DNA of 64,000 bases from Trinickia diaoshuihuensis (GTDB lineage: Bacteria > Pseudomonadota > Gammaproteobacteria > Burkholderiales > Burkholderiaceae), in assembly GCF_003390925.1 (NCBI RefSeq), contig NZ_QUBS01000075.1, positions 23,361-87,360 of the forward strand. Reading direction: 5' to 3'. Shown piece after piece: positions 27,422 to 36,910 of the stretch. The position numbers and the translations under genes are program-made. Below the pieces are notes generated by a model. The model ran no database searches and was not told the DNA's origin. It saw nothing but the letters and a program-made list of their open reading frames with translations. Positions within the stretch are counted from its first letter, which is position 1; every line of letters starts with the position of its first letter.

Positions 27422-28804
27422 TCAAAGCTGCTTCATCAGCACGAGCGATTTGCGCTGCCAGTTATAGAAGCGGCGGCGGTCTTCCGGCAGGTCGTCGACG
27501 GTGGCCTTGACGAAGCCGCGCTTGAGGAACCAATGCTCGGTCCGCGTGGTAAGCACGAAAATACGCGTGAGCCCGCGCGCGCGCGCGCGCTGCTCGATTC
27601 GCTTGAGCAACCGCTCGCCGTCTCCCGCGCCTTGGGCATCCGGGGCAACCGTGAGGCACGCCATTTCCCCGATTCGTTCTTGCGGGTAAGGGTAGAGTGC
27701 CGCGCAGCCGAACAGCACGCCGTCGTGCTCGATGACCGAGAAATGGTCGATATCGCGCTCGATCTGGTGACGCCCGCGCTTGACGAGCGTACCGTCCGAT
27801 TCGAGCGGCTCGATCAGCGTGAGAATGCCGCCGACGTCGTCGGGCGTGGCCTCGCGCAAGCTTTCGAGGTTCTCGTACGAGATCATCGTGCCGACGCCGT
27901 CGTGCAGGAACAGTTCGAGCAGCAAGCTGCCGTCGAGCGAATAGGGAATGATGTGCGCGCGCGGCACGCCGCCCCGGCATGCGCGCACGGCGTGTTTCAA
28001 GTAAAACGCGGAGTCGCCCTTGACCTCGCCGCTGTCGAGCAGCTTGTAGGCGTCGTCGAGCGAAAGCTCCTGCGTGAGTTCGCCGGCATCGTTCATGAGG
28101 CCCGGCGTCTCGGTCAGGAAGATGATCTTGTCGGCGCGCAGCGCGATCGCCGCCGCGGAGGCGACATCTTCCATCGACAGATTGAAGGCCTCGCCGGTGG
28201 GCGAAAAACCGAGCGGCGAGAGCAGGACGAGCTTGCGGCTCGCGAGCGAGTGCTTGATCGACTCGGCGTCCACCTTGCGCACGATGCCCGTATGCTGAAA
28301 ATCGACGCCGTCGAGGATGCCGACCGGCCGCGCCGTGACGAAATTGCCCGAGACGACGCTGATATGCGCGTGCGCCATCGGCGTGTTCGGCAGCCCCTGG
28401 CTGATCGCCGCTTCGATATCGAGCCGCACTTCGCCGGCCGCTTCCTTGGCCGATTCGAGCGCGCGCGCATCGGTGATGCGCATGCCGTGCGAAAACTCCG
28501 ACTGTACGCCATGCAGATTCATCTGTTCCTCGACCTGCGGGCGCGATCCATGCACGAGCACGATCTGGATCCCCATGGCCTGCAAGAGCGCGATGTCGGA
28601 CACGAGCGCGCTCAGCAGCCCTTCGTGGACGACTTCGCCGCCGAACCCGACGACGAACGTCTTGTTTCGGAACGCATGAATATAAGGCGCGACCGATCGC
28701 ATCCAGTCGACGAACTGGGCGTGCGAGACGGCGTCGGATTCGGGCGCCGCGGAACGCGCCGGGGCGCTCTCTGGCATGGGGGCGAGGTCGGTTCGAGAAT
28801 TCAT
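27422..28804 (-). CDS. argA: Amino-acid N-acetyltransferase (N-acetylglutamate synthase)
   Basis: This 460-aa enzyme catalyses the first arginine-biosynthetic step, acetyl-CoA plus glutamate to N-acetylglutamate. An N-terminal amino-acid-kinase-like domain (about residues 30-310, with KTFVVGFGGE and QIVLVHGSRPQ) binds arginine for feedback control in the family. A C-terminal GNAT domain follows (about 315-455, acetyl-CoA loop APDAQGAGDGERL). The ATG at 28804 gives the usual start; the frame extends far upstream into hrpA. It has no ribosome site, and a -10 box ends only 6 nt before the ATG, so the mRNA may be leaderless. It is divergent from hrpA. Confidence 0.95.
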   Translation of the reverse strand: MNSRTDLAPMPESAPARSAAPESDAVSHAQFVDWMRSVAPYIHAFRNKTFVVGFGGEVVHEGLLSALVSDIALLQAMGIQIVLVHGSRPQVEEQMNLHGVQSEFSHGMRITDARALESAKEAAGEVRLDIEAAISQGLPNTPMAHAHISVVSGNFVTARPVGILDGVDFQHTGIVRKVDAESIKHSLASRKLVLLSPLGFSPTGEAFNLSMEDVASAAAIALRADKIIFLTETPGLMNDAGELTQELSLDDAYKLLDSGEVKGDSAFYLKHAVRACRGGVPRAHIIPYSLDGSLLLELFLHDGVGTMISYENLESLREATPDDVGGILTLIEPLESDGTLVKRGRHQIERDIDHFSVIEHDGVLFGCAALYPYPQERIGEMACLTVAPDAQGAGDGERLLKRIEQRARARGLTRIFVLTTRTEHWFLKRGFVKATVDDLPEDRRRFYNWQRKSLVLMKQL

Positions 28805-28810
28805 CCCGGG

Positions 28811-28818
28811 ATTATAAT
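28811..28818. promoter_or_regulatory. Shared self-complementary -10 box of argA and hrpA
   Basis: ATTATAAT reads TATAAT on both strands. On the minus strand it ends 6 nt before the argA ATG; on the plus strand it ends 8 nt before the hrpA ATG. No good -35 hexamer is visible on either side. Transcription in both directions from here would give leaderless or nearly leaderless mRNAs. Confidence 0.55.
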
Positions 28819-28826
28819 GCGCCCCC

Positions 28827-31800
28827 ATGTCGAACGTATCTAAAAGTCCGGCCGCCGGTGAGGTCCGAGGGCCGCGCGCGCCGCGCAGCGAGAACGGGCG
28901 CCCGGCCGCCGCGCAAAGAAAGCCCGATGGCGCGCGCCGCCCCGCCGTCCCGCCCAATCCCGTTCCACCGATCGATTTTCCGCCCGCGCTGCCCGTCTCG
29001 GGACGGCGCGAGGAGATCGCGCGCGCGATTCGCGACAATCAGGTCGTGATCGTGTCGGGCGAGACGGGCTCGGGCAAGACCACGCAGCTTCCGAAGATTT
29101 GCTTGTCGCTCGGCCGCGGGCTCGGCGCCGGCGGCACAGGGCTCATCGGTCATACGCAGCCGCGCCGGATCGCGGCCTCCGCCACGGGGCGGCGTATCGC
29201 CGAGGAACTCGGTACGCCGTTCGGCGAGGTCGTCGGCTATAAGGTTCGGTTCACGGACAACCTGGCGCCCGGCGCATCGGTCAAGCTGATGACCGACGGG
29301 ATCTTGCTGGCCGAGACGCAGACCGATCCGCTGCTGCGCGCCTATGACACGCTGATCATCGACGAGGCGCACGAGCGCAGTCTGAACATCGACTTTTTGC
29401 TCGGTTATCTAAAGCAGATCTTGCCCAAGCGGCCCGATCTGAAACTGATCGTCACGTCGGCCACGATCGATGCCCAGCGCTTTGCGCGTCATTTCGGCAC
29501 CGAGTCGCGGCCCGCCCCGGTGATCGAGGTCAGCGGGCGTCTGTATCCCGTGGAGATCCGGTATCGGCCCGTCGAGGAACTCAGCGCGGCGGTCAAGTCC
29601 GCGCAGGGGACGACGGGGCGCGAGCGGGCCGACCGTCCCGAGCGCGCGAAGAGCGCCCGCGATGCCGACCGCGATCTCATGGAGGCGATCGTCGACGCCG
29701 TGGACGAGCTGTGCCGGGAAGGGCCTGGCGACGTGCTCGTGTTTCTGCCCGGCGAACGCGAAATCCGGGAAGCGGCCGAAGCGCTGCGCAAGCACCACCC
29801 GCCGCATACCGAAATCCTGCCGTTATTCGCGCGCCTCTCGGCCGAGGAGCAGTCGCGCGTGTTCAAAGCATCGAACGCGCGGCGGCTCGTGCTCGCGACG
29901 AACGTCGCCGAAACGTCGCTGACGGTGCCGGGCATTCGCTACGTCGTGGATACCGGGCTCGCGCGCGTGAAGCGATACTCGTACCGCAACAAGGTCGAGC
30001 AGTTGCAGGTGGAGTCGATCTCGCAGGCTGCCGCGAATCAGCGCGCGGGGCGGTGCGGCCGCGTGGCCGACGGTGTCTGCATCCGCCTGTTCGACGAAAC
30101 CGACTTCCAGGCGCGGCCGCGCTTCACCGATCCCGAGATCCTGCGTTCGTCGCTGGCCGCGGTGATTCTGCGGATGAAATCGCTCCATCTGACCGAGATC
30201 GAATCGTTCCCGTTTATCGAGCCGCCGCCGGGCCGCGCGATCGCGGACGGCTATCAGCTACTGGCCGAGCTTGGCGCCGTCGACGACGACAATGCGCTCA
30301 CCCCGCTCGGGCGCGAGCTGGCCCGCTTGCCGCTCGATCCCCGCGTGGGACGCATGATTTTGGCGGCGCGCGAGCAGCAAGCGCTGAGCGAAGTACTGAT
30401 CATTGCCAGTGCGCTATCGGTGCAAGATCCGCGCGAGCGGCCCGCCGACGCGCAAGAGCAAGCCGACGAAGCGCACCGGCGCTTCGCCGACGAGCGTTCC
30501 GAATTCCTGCAGTGGCTGCGTATTTGGAAGTGGTTCGGCGAAGCCGTCGCGCACAAAAAATCGAACCGGCAACTGATCGACGCCTGCCGTGCGCAATTCC
30601 TGTCGCACTTGCGATTGCGCGAATGGCGCGACGTCCATTCGCAATTGCTGACCGTCGTGCGCGAGCACGGATGGCGCTTGAACGAGAGCGAGGCGACGTT
30701 CGAACAAGTCCATTTGGCGCTGTTGACGGGGTTGCTCGGCAACGTGGGTCTGAAGGCCGACGACGAGCCGCACTATCTCGGCGCGCGCGGGATCAAGTTC
30801 TTCCTGTGGCCGGGCTCGACGCTCGTGAAGAAGGCGGGGCGCTGGGTCATGGCCGGGGAGCTCGTCGAAACGAGCCGGCTCTACGCGCGGGCTCTCGCCA
30901 AGATCGAGCCCGAATGGATCGAAAAGGTGGCCGGACATCTGCTGAAAAAACAACTGTCCGAGCCGCACTGGGAGAAGCGGGCGGCGCAAGTGACGGCGTT
31001 CGAGCGCGCCACGCTGTATGGGCTGCCGGTCTACCACCGGCGCCGGGTGGCGTTCGGCAAGCAGGACCCGGCGCGGGCCCGGGAGCTATTCATCCGCGGC
31101 GCGCTCGTCGAGGGCGAGTTCGATACGAAGCTGGCCTTTTTCGCGCATAACCGCAAGCTGTTGCACGACATCGAGCAACTCGAGCACAAATCGCGCAGGC
31201 AGGATGTGCTCGTCGACGACGAATTGATCCACGGCTTTTACGATCAAGCGATCCCCGCGGGCATCCACACCGGGGCGGCGTTCGAACGCTGGTACCGCGA
31301 CGAAGTGAAAAAGAGCGGACAGCCCGAGGACAAGCTGCGTCTGCTCTATTTGTCGCGCGACGACCTCATGCGTCACGAGGCGGCGGGCGTCACGACCGAT
31401 CTGTTCCCTAAACGGATGGCGATGGCGGGCAGCGAAATGGGGCTCGGGTACCACTTCGAGCCCGGTTCGCCGCGCGATGGCGTGACGTTGACGGTGCCGC
31501 TGTACGCCCTCAATCAGATCGATCCGCGCCGCGCGGAATGGCTCGTACCGGGCATGCTCAAGGAGAAGGTGCAGCTACTGCTCAAGTCGCTGCCGCAGAA
31601 GCTGCGCCGTCATTGCGTGCCGTTGCCCGAATACGCGGCCGCGTTCGCCGCGCGCCGAGAGCCACTCTTCGGTCAGGGCGGGCTGGTCGAGGCGCTGATC
31701 GCGGACGTGCGCGAGCAAACGCAGGTCGCCTTGAAATCGACCGATTTCAAGCTCGAAACGCTGCCCGCGCACTTGTTCATGAACTTCAAGGTCGTGGACG

Positions 31801-32891
31801 AGCACGGCCGTCAGTTGGCGATGGGCCGAAACCTGGCGCAATTGCGCTCGGAATTGGGCGCGGACGCACAGCGGCACTTCCAGAAGCTTGCCGCGGGCGT
31901 TGCGCTGGCCGGCGCGGGCGCGGCGCGCTCCGCTCAGGACGGCGCGGCTGCGCCGAGCCCGGCGCGAGTGGGGGCCGCCGGCCGCGAGGAAAAGGGCGCC
32001 GCCCCGAACGAAGCGCCGGCTGAGCAGGCTGCCACGGCACTCTACGACAATTTGACGACCTGGAATTTCGGCAAACTGCCGGAGCTGCTCGAGATTCGGC
32101 GCGGCGGACAAACGCTGTTCGGCTACCCGGCGCTCGTCGATCGTACGACGCACTGCGACGTGGAAGTGTTCGATTCGCCCGAGCAAGCGGCGCGCATTCA
32201 TCGCGCGGGGCTGCGGCGCTTGTTCGCGCTGCAACTGCGCGAACCGATCAAGTACTTGGAGAAGAACCTGCCCGGCTTGCGCGAAATGGCGATGCAGTTC
32301 ATGCCGCTCGGTACCCAAGAGGCGCTGCGCGACCAGTTGATCGAGACGTCGCTCGAGCGCGCGTGTCTGCAAGATCCTCTACCCACCGACGACGCGAGTT
32401 TCCACGCCCGTCGCGACGAAGGCAAGGGCAGGCTCTCGTTGCTCGCCCAGGAAATCGCCCGGCTGGCCGGTCAAATCCTGACGGAGTACGCCACCGTCAC
32501 GAAAAAGCTCGCGCAGGCCAAGCCGTTCGCGCAGGCTTACGCGGACATGCAGCAGCAACTCCAAGCGTTGATCGGCAAGCGTTTCATCGTCGATACCCCC
32601 TACGCGCAGCTCGTGCATTTTCCGCGCTATCTGAAGGCGATCGCGCAGCGCATCGACAAACTCAAGGCCGATCCGGCGCGCGATGCGCGCTCGTTCGCCG
32701 AGATGCAGCCGCTTTTGGTGCAGTATCAGCGCGCGCAATCGGCGCGCGGCGGGGTGCTCGATGCGCGGCTGGCCGAATTTCGTTGGCTGCTCGAAGAATT
32801 GCGCGTTTCGCTCTTCGCGCAGGAACTGCGCACGCCGATGCCGGTCTCCGTCAAGCGCCTGCACAAAGTGTGGGAGTCGATGCAGCGATAA
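28827..32891 (+). CDS. hrpA: ATP-dependent RNA helicase HrpA
   Basis: A 1354-aa DEAH-box helicase that remodels RNA and has been tied to ribosome rescue in E. coli. Motifs in order are Walker A GETGSGKTTQ (about residue 78), DEAH in IIDEAHERS, SATID, NVAETSLT and QRAGRCGR. HA2 and OB-fold regions follow, then a long C-terminal DUF3418-type domain typical of HrpA. An Ala/Gly-rich linker (about residues 1025-1070) is inserted before the last domain. The length agrees with the family. The N-terminal 50 residues are a Pro/Arg-rich extension. The ATG at 28827 has no Shine-Dalgarno and sits 8 nt after the -10 box shared with argA. Confidence 0.95.
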   Translation: MSNVSKSPAAGEVRGPRAPRSENGRPAAAQRKPDGARRPAVPPNPVPPIDFPPALPVSGRREEIARAIRDNQVVIVSGETGSGKTTQLPKICLSLGRGLGAGGTGLIGHTQPRRIAASATGRRIAEELGTPFGEVVGYKVRFTDNLAPGASVKLMTDGILLAETQTDPLLRAYDTLIIDEAHERSLNIDFLLGYLKQILPKRPDLKLIVTSATIDAQRFARHFGTESRPAPVIEVSGRLYPVEIRYRPVEELSAAVKSAQGTTGRERADRPERAKSARDADRDLMEAIVDAVDELCREGPGDVLVFLPGEREIREAAEALRKHHPPHTEILPLFARLSAEEQSRVFKASNARRLVLATNVAETSLTVPGIRYVVDTGLARVKRYSYRNKVEQLQVESISQAAANQRAGRCGRVADGVCIRLFDETDFQARPRFTDPEILRSSLAAVILRMKSLHLTEIESFPFIEPPPGRAIADGYQLLAELGAVDDDNALTPLGRELARLPLDPRVGRMILAAREQQALSEVLIIASALSVQDPRERPADAQEQADEAHRRFADERSEFLQWLRIWKWFGEAVAHKKSNRQLIDACRAQFLSHLRLREWRDVHSQLLTVVREHGWRLNESEATFEQVHLALLTGLLGNVGLKADDEPHYLGARGIKFFLWPGSTLVKKAGRWVMAGELVETSRLYARALAKIEPEWIEKVAGHLLKKQLSEPHWEKRAAQVTAFERATLYGLPVYHRRRVAFGKQDPARARELFIRGALVEGEFDTKLAFFAHNRKLLHDIEQLEHKSRRQDVLVDDELIHGFYDQAIPAGIHTGAAFERWYRDEVKKSGQPEDKLRLLYLSRDDLMRHEAAGVTTDLFPKRMAMAGSEMGLGYHFEPGSPRDGVTLTVPLYALNQIDPRRAEWLVPGMLKEKVQLLLKSLPQKLRRHCVPLPEYAAAFAARREPLFGQGGLVEALIADVREQTQVALKSTDFKLETLPAHLFMNFKVVDEHGRQLAMGRNLAQLRSELGADAQRHFQKLAAGVALAGAGAARSAQDGAAAPSPARVGAAGREEKGAAPNEAPAEQAATALYDNLTTWNFGKLPELLEIRRGGQTLFGYPALVDRTTHCDVEVFDSPEQAARIHRAGLRRLFALQLREPIKYLEKNLPGLREMAMQFMPLGTQEALRDQLIETSLERACLQDPLPTDDASFHARRDEGKGRLSLLAQEIARLAGQILTEYATVTKKLAQAKPFAQAYADMQQQLQALIGKRFIVDTPYAQLVHFPRYLKAIAQRIDKLKADPARDARSFAEMQPLLVQYQRAQSARGGVLDARLAEFRWLLEELRVSLFAQELRTPMPVSVKRLHKVWESMQR

Positions 32892-32896
32892 GCGGG

Positions 32897-32919
32897 TAGG
32901 GCGGCGCGATGGCGCCCTA
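32897..32919 (+). terminator. Possible hrpA terminator hairpin
   Basis: TAGGGCG at 32897-32903 and CGCCCTA at 32913-32919 form a perfect 7-bp stem with a 9-nt loop just after the hrpA stop codon. There is no T-run, so efficiency is doubtful. Confidence 0.35.
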
Positions 32920-33028
32920 TATCGATCGCGCCGCTGCAATCTAATATGCCGATGTTTTTTAGACGCCCGTCAACCGCGCCTGCCCGCAAACGTTTTATGA
33001 TGGCAGCGGTTTTTTCGAACGAGTTCTC

Positions 33029-34057
33029 ATGCTTACCTCATTTTTTTCCCGCGCCCGCCACGCCGCTCGCTTGGCCGGCGCGTTTGCGGCCGCCTGCTTG
33101 ATGGCGGCGGCCTCTCCCGCCGCACGCGCGAACGACGTCGTGATCCTCAATTCGGGCGAGGCCACGCTCTCGCTGATCGACCAAGCGACGCAGCAAGTGC
33201 TCGGCGGCAAGATCCCGACTGGCAAGGAGCCGCACCACTTGATGCTGGCCCCCGGCGGACGCTCGCTGATCGTGGCCGATTCGGTTTCGAACGATCTGAT
33301 GTTCGTCGATCCGAAAACGGGCAAGCTGCAAAAGCGCCTCGAAAACATCGAAGATCCGTATCAACTCGGTTTTTCGCCGGATGGCAAATGGTTCGTGACG
33401 ACGGGGCTGCGCCTCGATCGTCTCGACATCTATTCGTACGATGCGAAGACGGACACGCCGACGCTCGTGAAACGCTTGCCGCTCGCGACGATGCCGAGCC
33501 ACATGGCGTTTACGAAGGACAGCAAGACCGTGTTCGTCACGCTGCAGGTCTCGGGGCAGGTCGCGGCCGTCGATCTCGCGACGCAGACGGTCAAATGGAA
33601 GATGAACGTCGGCGACACGCCGGCGGGCCTATGGCTCACGCCGGGTGAGAATTACCTGCTCGTGGGCATGACCGGCGAGGACGACGTCGCAGTCGTCGAT
33701 TGGCGCAAGCAAAGCATCGTGAAACGGATTCAAACGGGCAAGGGCGCGCATAACTTCCGCTCGCTCGACGACGGCGTGCACGTGGCCGTGTCCAATCGCG
33801 TGGCCAGCACGATCAGCATCATCGACGAGAACACGCTGACGAACGTCGGCGACATCACGGGCCTGCTGCCCGGTCCCGACGATATGGAACTGAGCGCCGA
33901 CAAGCGTTATATGTGGGTAACGTTCCGCTTCGCCAAACATGTCGGCATCATCGACATGGCGTCGCGCAAGCTCATCAAGACGATCGCGGTGGGCCGTTCG
34001 CCGCACGGCATCTTCTTTTACGACCGCGCGCCGGTGACGGCACCGAACGGCGCTTAA
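33029..34057 (+). CDS. YVTN-type beta-propeller protein, exported
   Basis: This 342-aa protein has a signal peptide (hydrophobic core AGAFAAACLMAAA, likely cut after ARA near residue 35). Repeated blades of the YVTN/cytochrome-D1-like propeller follow, such as GKEPHHLMLAPGGRSLIVADS, DPYQLGFSPDGKWFVTT and GDTPAGLWLTPGENYLLVG. Such proteins are periplasmic and often act as structural or binding scaffolds. No catalytic residues or haem-binding motifs are evident. The ATG at 33029 is supported by the signal peptide. The sterol desaturase-like gene begins 16 nt after its stop, so they are likely co-transcribed. Confidence 0.85.
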   Translation: MLTSFFSRARHAARLAGAFAAACLMAAASPAARANDVVILNSGEATLSLIDQATQQVLGGKIPTGKEPHHLMLAPGGRSLIVADSVSNDLMFVDPKTGKLQKRLENIEDPYQLGFSPDGKWFVTTGLRLDRLDIYSYDAKTDTPTLVKRLPLATMPSHMAFTKDSKTVFVTLQVSGQVAAVDLATQTVKWKMNVGDTPAGLWLTPGENYLLVGMTGEDDVAVVDWRKQSIVKRIQTGKGAHNFRSLDDGVHVAVSNRVASTISIIDENTLTNVGDITGLLPGPDDMELSADKRYMWVTFRFAKHVGIIDMASRKLIKTIAVGRSPHGIFFYDRAPVTAPNGA

Positions 34058-34073
34058 GCGGGCGCCGCGACCT

Positions 34074-35069
34074 ATGCTGCATTGGATCGTTGCGTCGCTC
34101 GACGCACTCGTCTCGTCGCTGCAGACCTGGCTTTACGTCGATGCCGTCCAGCCGCTGCTGTTCAAGTTCGGCTGGATGGACTACGACGAGGATACTTACG
34201 ACGCGCTCTATCCCGTGCTCGTCGGCTTGCTCACGATCGTCGCGATGTACCTGCTGCTGCGCCCGCTCGAGGCCCTGCGGCCGGTCGAGCGATGGAGCGA
34301 CCGCAAGGCGGTGCGCGTCGACGTGTTCTACACGTGGATTTCGAAGCTCGGGCTGTTCAATCTGTTTTTCTTCGTCGCGTTCCAGCCGATCTTCGATAAG
34401 ACGCAGGTCTGGCTGCGCTATCACGGCATCGCGAATATCAATCTCGACACGCTTTGGCCCGGCGTGACCTCTCAGCCGCTCATTGCGTTCGCGATCTATC
34501 TAGTCGTGCTCGATTTCGCCGGCTATTGGTACCACCGGTGGCAACATCGATTCGGCGTGTGGTGGGAGTTGCATGCCGTTCATCACAGTCAGCGGCAAAT
34601 GTCGCTATGGTGCGACGATCGCAATCACTTGCTCGACGACGTGCTGCAAGCCGCTTTTTTCGCCGCGATCGCGCTCGCGATCGGCATCGCGCCGACGCAA
34701 TTCGTCGTGCTGACGGCGGTCACGAACTTCGCTCAAAGCGTGCAGCATGCCAATGCGCGGTTGCCGTTCGGGCCGGTGCTGGAGCGGTTGATCGTCAGTC
34801 CCACGTTCCATCGCCGGCACCACGCGGTCGGCTACGGGCACGAGGGCACGGCGTACGGGTGCAACTTCGGCGTGCTGTTTCCGTGGTGGGATATGCTGTT
34901 CAAGACGGCATCGTGGAATCGGACGCTCGAACCGACCGGCATCCGTCAGCAATATGAGGGTGAATCGTATGGAGAGGGGTTCGTCGCACAGCATTGGCTC
35001 GCACTCGTGCGTATCGCGCGGCGGCTCGGGTGGCGCCGCGGCGGCGGCGGAGGGCCGGCCGCGGCTTGA
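34074..35069 (+). CDS. Sterol desaturase/fatty-acid hydroxylase family protein
   Basis: This 331-aa membrane protein has several hydrophobic helices and the histidine clusters that bind a di-iron centre in this superfamily: HRWQH, HAVHHS and FHRRHH. Members hydroxylate or desaturate lipids using O2. Bacterial substrates are mostly unknown and sterols are not expected here. The ATG at 34074 gives an N-terminal membrane segment. It is part of a tightly spaced run with the propeller gene upstream and the EI24 protein 12 nt downstream. Confidence 0.88.
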   Translation: MLHWIVASLDALVSSLQTWLYVDAVQPLLFKFGWMDYDEDTYDALYPVLVGLLTIVAMYLLLRPLEALRPVERWSDRKAVRVDVFYTWISKLGLFNLFFFVAFQPIFDKTQVWLRYHGIANINLDTLWPGVTSQPLIAFAIYLVVLDFAGYWYHRWQHRFGVWWELHAVHHSQRQMSLWCDDRNHLLDDVLQAAFFAAIALAIGIAPTQFVVLTAVTNFAQSVQHANARLPFGPVLERLIVSPTFHRRHHAVGYGHEGTAYGCNFGVLFPWWDMLFKTASWNRTLEPTGIRQQYEGESYGEGFVAQHWLALVRIARRLGWRRGGGGGPAAA

Positions 35070-35081
35070 CGGGGCCCGCGC

Positions 35082-35894
35082 ATGAGCGCTTTTTTGCGAT
35101 CGCTCGGAAAGGCCACGGCTAGCGTGCTTCATCCGCGCATGCTTTGGCTGACATTTATGCCTTTCGTCGTCGCGGCGTTGGGGTGGGGCGTGTTCTTCTG
35201 GTTTTCGTGGCAGCCGCTCGTCGGCACCGCGCGTGCGTGGCTCGCCGATTCATGGTTCGGCGCTACGCTCGACCATGCCTTCGATTGGGTCGGGTTGAGC
35301 TCGCTGCATGCCGCGCTCGCGCCGTTTCTCGTCGTCGTGCTGTCCATTCCGCTGATCGTCACGACTGTCTTGCTGTTGATCGCGACGATCTCGATGCCGC
35401 TCGTCGTGCGGCATCTTTCGCAGCGCCGGTTCGCGGATCTCGAGCAACGCCGCGGCGGGACATGGTACGGCTCGCTCGTGCATTCGCTCGTGACGACGAT
35501 CGTTTGCCTCGTGCTGTTCGTCGTGACGCTGCCGCTCTGGCTTTTTCCGCCGCTGTTTGCCGTCATTCCGCCGCTGCTTTGGGGTTGGCTGACCTACCGC
35601 GTCATGACCTATGACGCCCTGGCCCTGCATGCGAGCAGCGAGGAGCGGCGCGCGCTCATCCGGCGCCACCGCGGCCCCTTGTTCGCGATCGGCGTCGCGA
35701 CCGGGCTGATGGGTACCGTGCCTACGTTGATATGGGCCTGGTCCGTCTGGCTCGTCGTACTGTTTCCGGTGATCACTGCCGCCACGATTTGGATCTATGC
35801 GTTTATCCTCGTGTTTTCGGCGCTTTGGTTCGGCCACTATTGTCTCGACGCGTTGCGGCGTCTGCGTGCCGACGAGGCGCTTCCATCCATGTGA
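35082..35894 (+). CDS. EI24-domain membrane protein (CysZ-like)
   Basis: A 270-aa integral membrane protein with four to six hydrophobic segments and the EI24/CysZ-type organisation (LHPRMLWLTFMPFVV near the N-terminus, WGWLTYRVMTYDALALHAS near residue 170). CysZ in enterobacteria is a sulfate permease. Whether this protein shares that role is unknown, and no cysteine genes are adjacent. It is 9 nt before the molybdopterin-binding protein gene and 12 nt after the sterol desaturase-like gene, consistent with one operon. Confidence 0.82.
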   Translation: MSAFLRSLGKATASVLHPRMLWLTFMPFVVAALGWGVFFWFSWQPLVGTARAWLADSWFGATLDHAFDWVGLSSLHAALAPFLVVVLSIPLIVTTVLLLIATISMPLVVRHLSQRRFADLEQRRGGTWYGSLVHSLVTTIVCLVLFVVTLPLWLFPPLFAVIPPLLWGWLTYRVMTYDALALHASSEERRALIRRHRGPLFAIGVATGLMGTVPTLIWAWSVWLVVLFPVITAATIWIYAFILVFSALWFGHYCLDALRRLRADEALPSM

Positions 35895-35903
35895 GGGCGG
35901 TCT

Positions 35904-36728
35904 ATGGCATTCGGGGTGATCATTATCGGGGATGAGATTCTTTCGGGGCGGCGCGTCGACAAGCACCTGCCGAAAGTCATCGAATTGCTCAATGCGCGCG
36001 GCCTCGCGCTGGCTTGGGCCGAATACGTCGGCGACGATCCCGAGCGCATCACGGCCACGCTAAAGCGCACCTTCGCGTCCGGCGACATCGTATTCTCGAC
36101 CGGCGGGATCGGCGCCACGCCCGACGACCATACGCGTCAGTGCGCGGCTCAAGCGCTGGGCACGCCGCTCGAGCTTCATCCCGAAGCGGCCGAATTGATC
36201 CGGGCTCGGATTCGCGAAATGCATGCCGCCTCGAGCGGATCCAATGCGCCGGAGCCGATCGACTTCGAGGCGCCGGAGAACCTTCATCGTTTGAACATGG
36301 GCGTGTTCCCACGCGGCGCGGCGATCATTCCGAACGGCTATAACAAGATTCCGGGGTTCTCGGTCGGCGATCATCACTTCGTACCAGGCTTTCCCGTCAT
36401 GGCGTGGCCGATGATCGAATGGGTACTCGACACGAAATACGCGCATCTGCATCATGCGGTGGCGCATGCCGAGCGCTCGCTCTATGTCTTCGAGCTGATG
36501 GAGTCGACGCTTACGCCGCTCATGGAAAAAATCGAGGCCGACTTCCCGGGCGTGCGCGTCTTCAGTCTGCCGAGCGTCGGCGATACGGAGCGCGGCGGCG
36601 TTTTCGTGCGGCGGCACATCGACCTGGGCGTCAAGGGCGAGCCGGAGGCGGTCGCCGCCGCGTTCGTCAAGCTGAGGGAAGGCGTGCATCTGCTCGGCGG
36701 CGACATCGTCGAGCCGGAAGCGGGCTGA
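35904..36728 (+). CDS. CinA/MoaB-type molybdopterin-binding domain protein
   Basis: The 274-aa protein has an N-terminal MoCF_biosynth domain (about residues 3-170): GVIIIGDEILSGRRVDKHLP, FSTGGIGATPDDHT and a proline-rich IIPNGYNKIPGF loop. The domain occurs in MoaB/MogA and in the N-terminal half of CinA. The CinA C-terminal nicotinamide-nucleotide deamidase domain is absent and the remaining 100 residues are only loosely conserved. The function is unassigned; pyrophosphatase or pterin-binding roles are known for relatives. It is the last gene of a closely spaced run from 33029. Confidence 0.88.
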   Translation: MAFGVIIIGDEILSGRRVDKHLPKVIELLNARGLALAWAEYVGDDPERITATLKRTFASGDIVFSTGGIGATPDDHTRQCAAQALGTPLELHPEAAELIRARIREMHAASSGSNAPEPIDFEAPENLHRLNMGVFPRGAAIIPNGYNKIPGFSVGDHHFVPGFPVMAWPMIEWVLDTKYAHLHHAVAHAERSLYVFELMESTLTPLMEKIEADFPGVRVFSLPSVGDTERGGVFVRRHIDLGVKGEPEAVAAAFVKLREGVHLLGGDIVEPEAG

Positions 36729-36910
36729 TTCTGCACGGGACGCTCATTCGAGGCGCCCCTTTGCCCTTCCATCTAGCCCGTCGTCCCAAACCGTTCGTTT
36801 TCTCGGCCTAACGGGCTATTTGCCCGGAAATCGGTCCGAGACCACTTCTCACTCCCGCTTCTGGTCTCCGGTCGCTGTACGCCGCGGGCGACCGCGTACG
36901 GGCACGGGAG

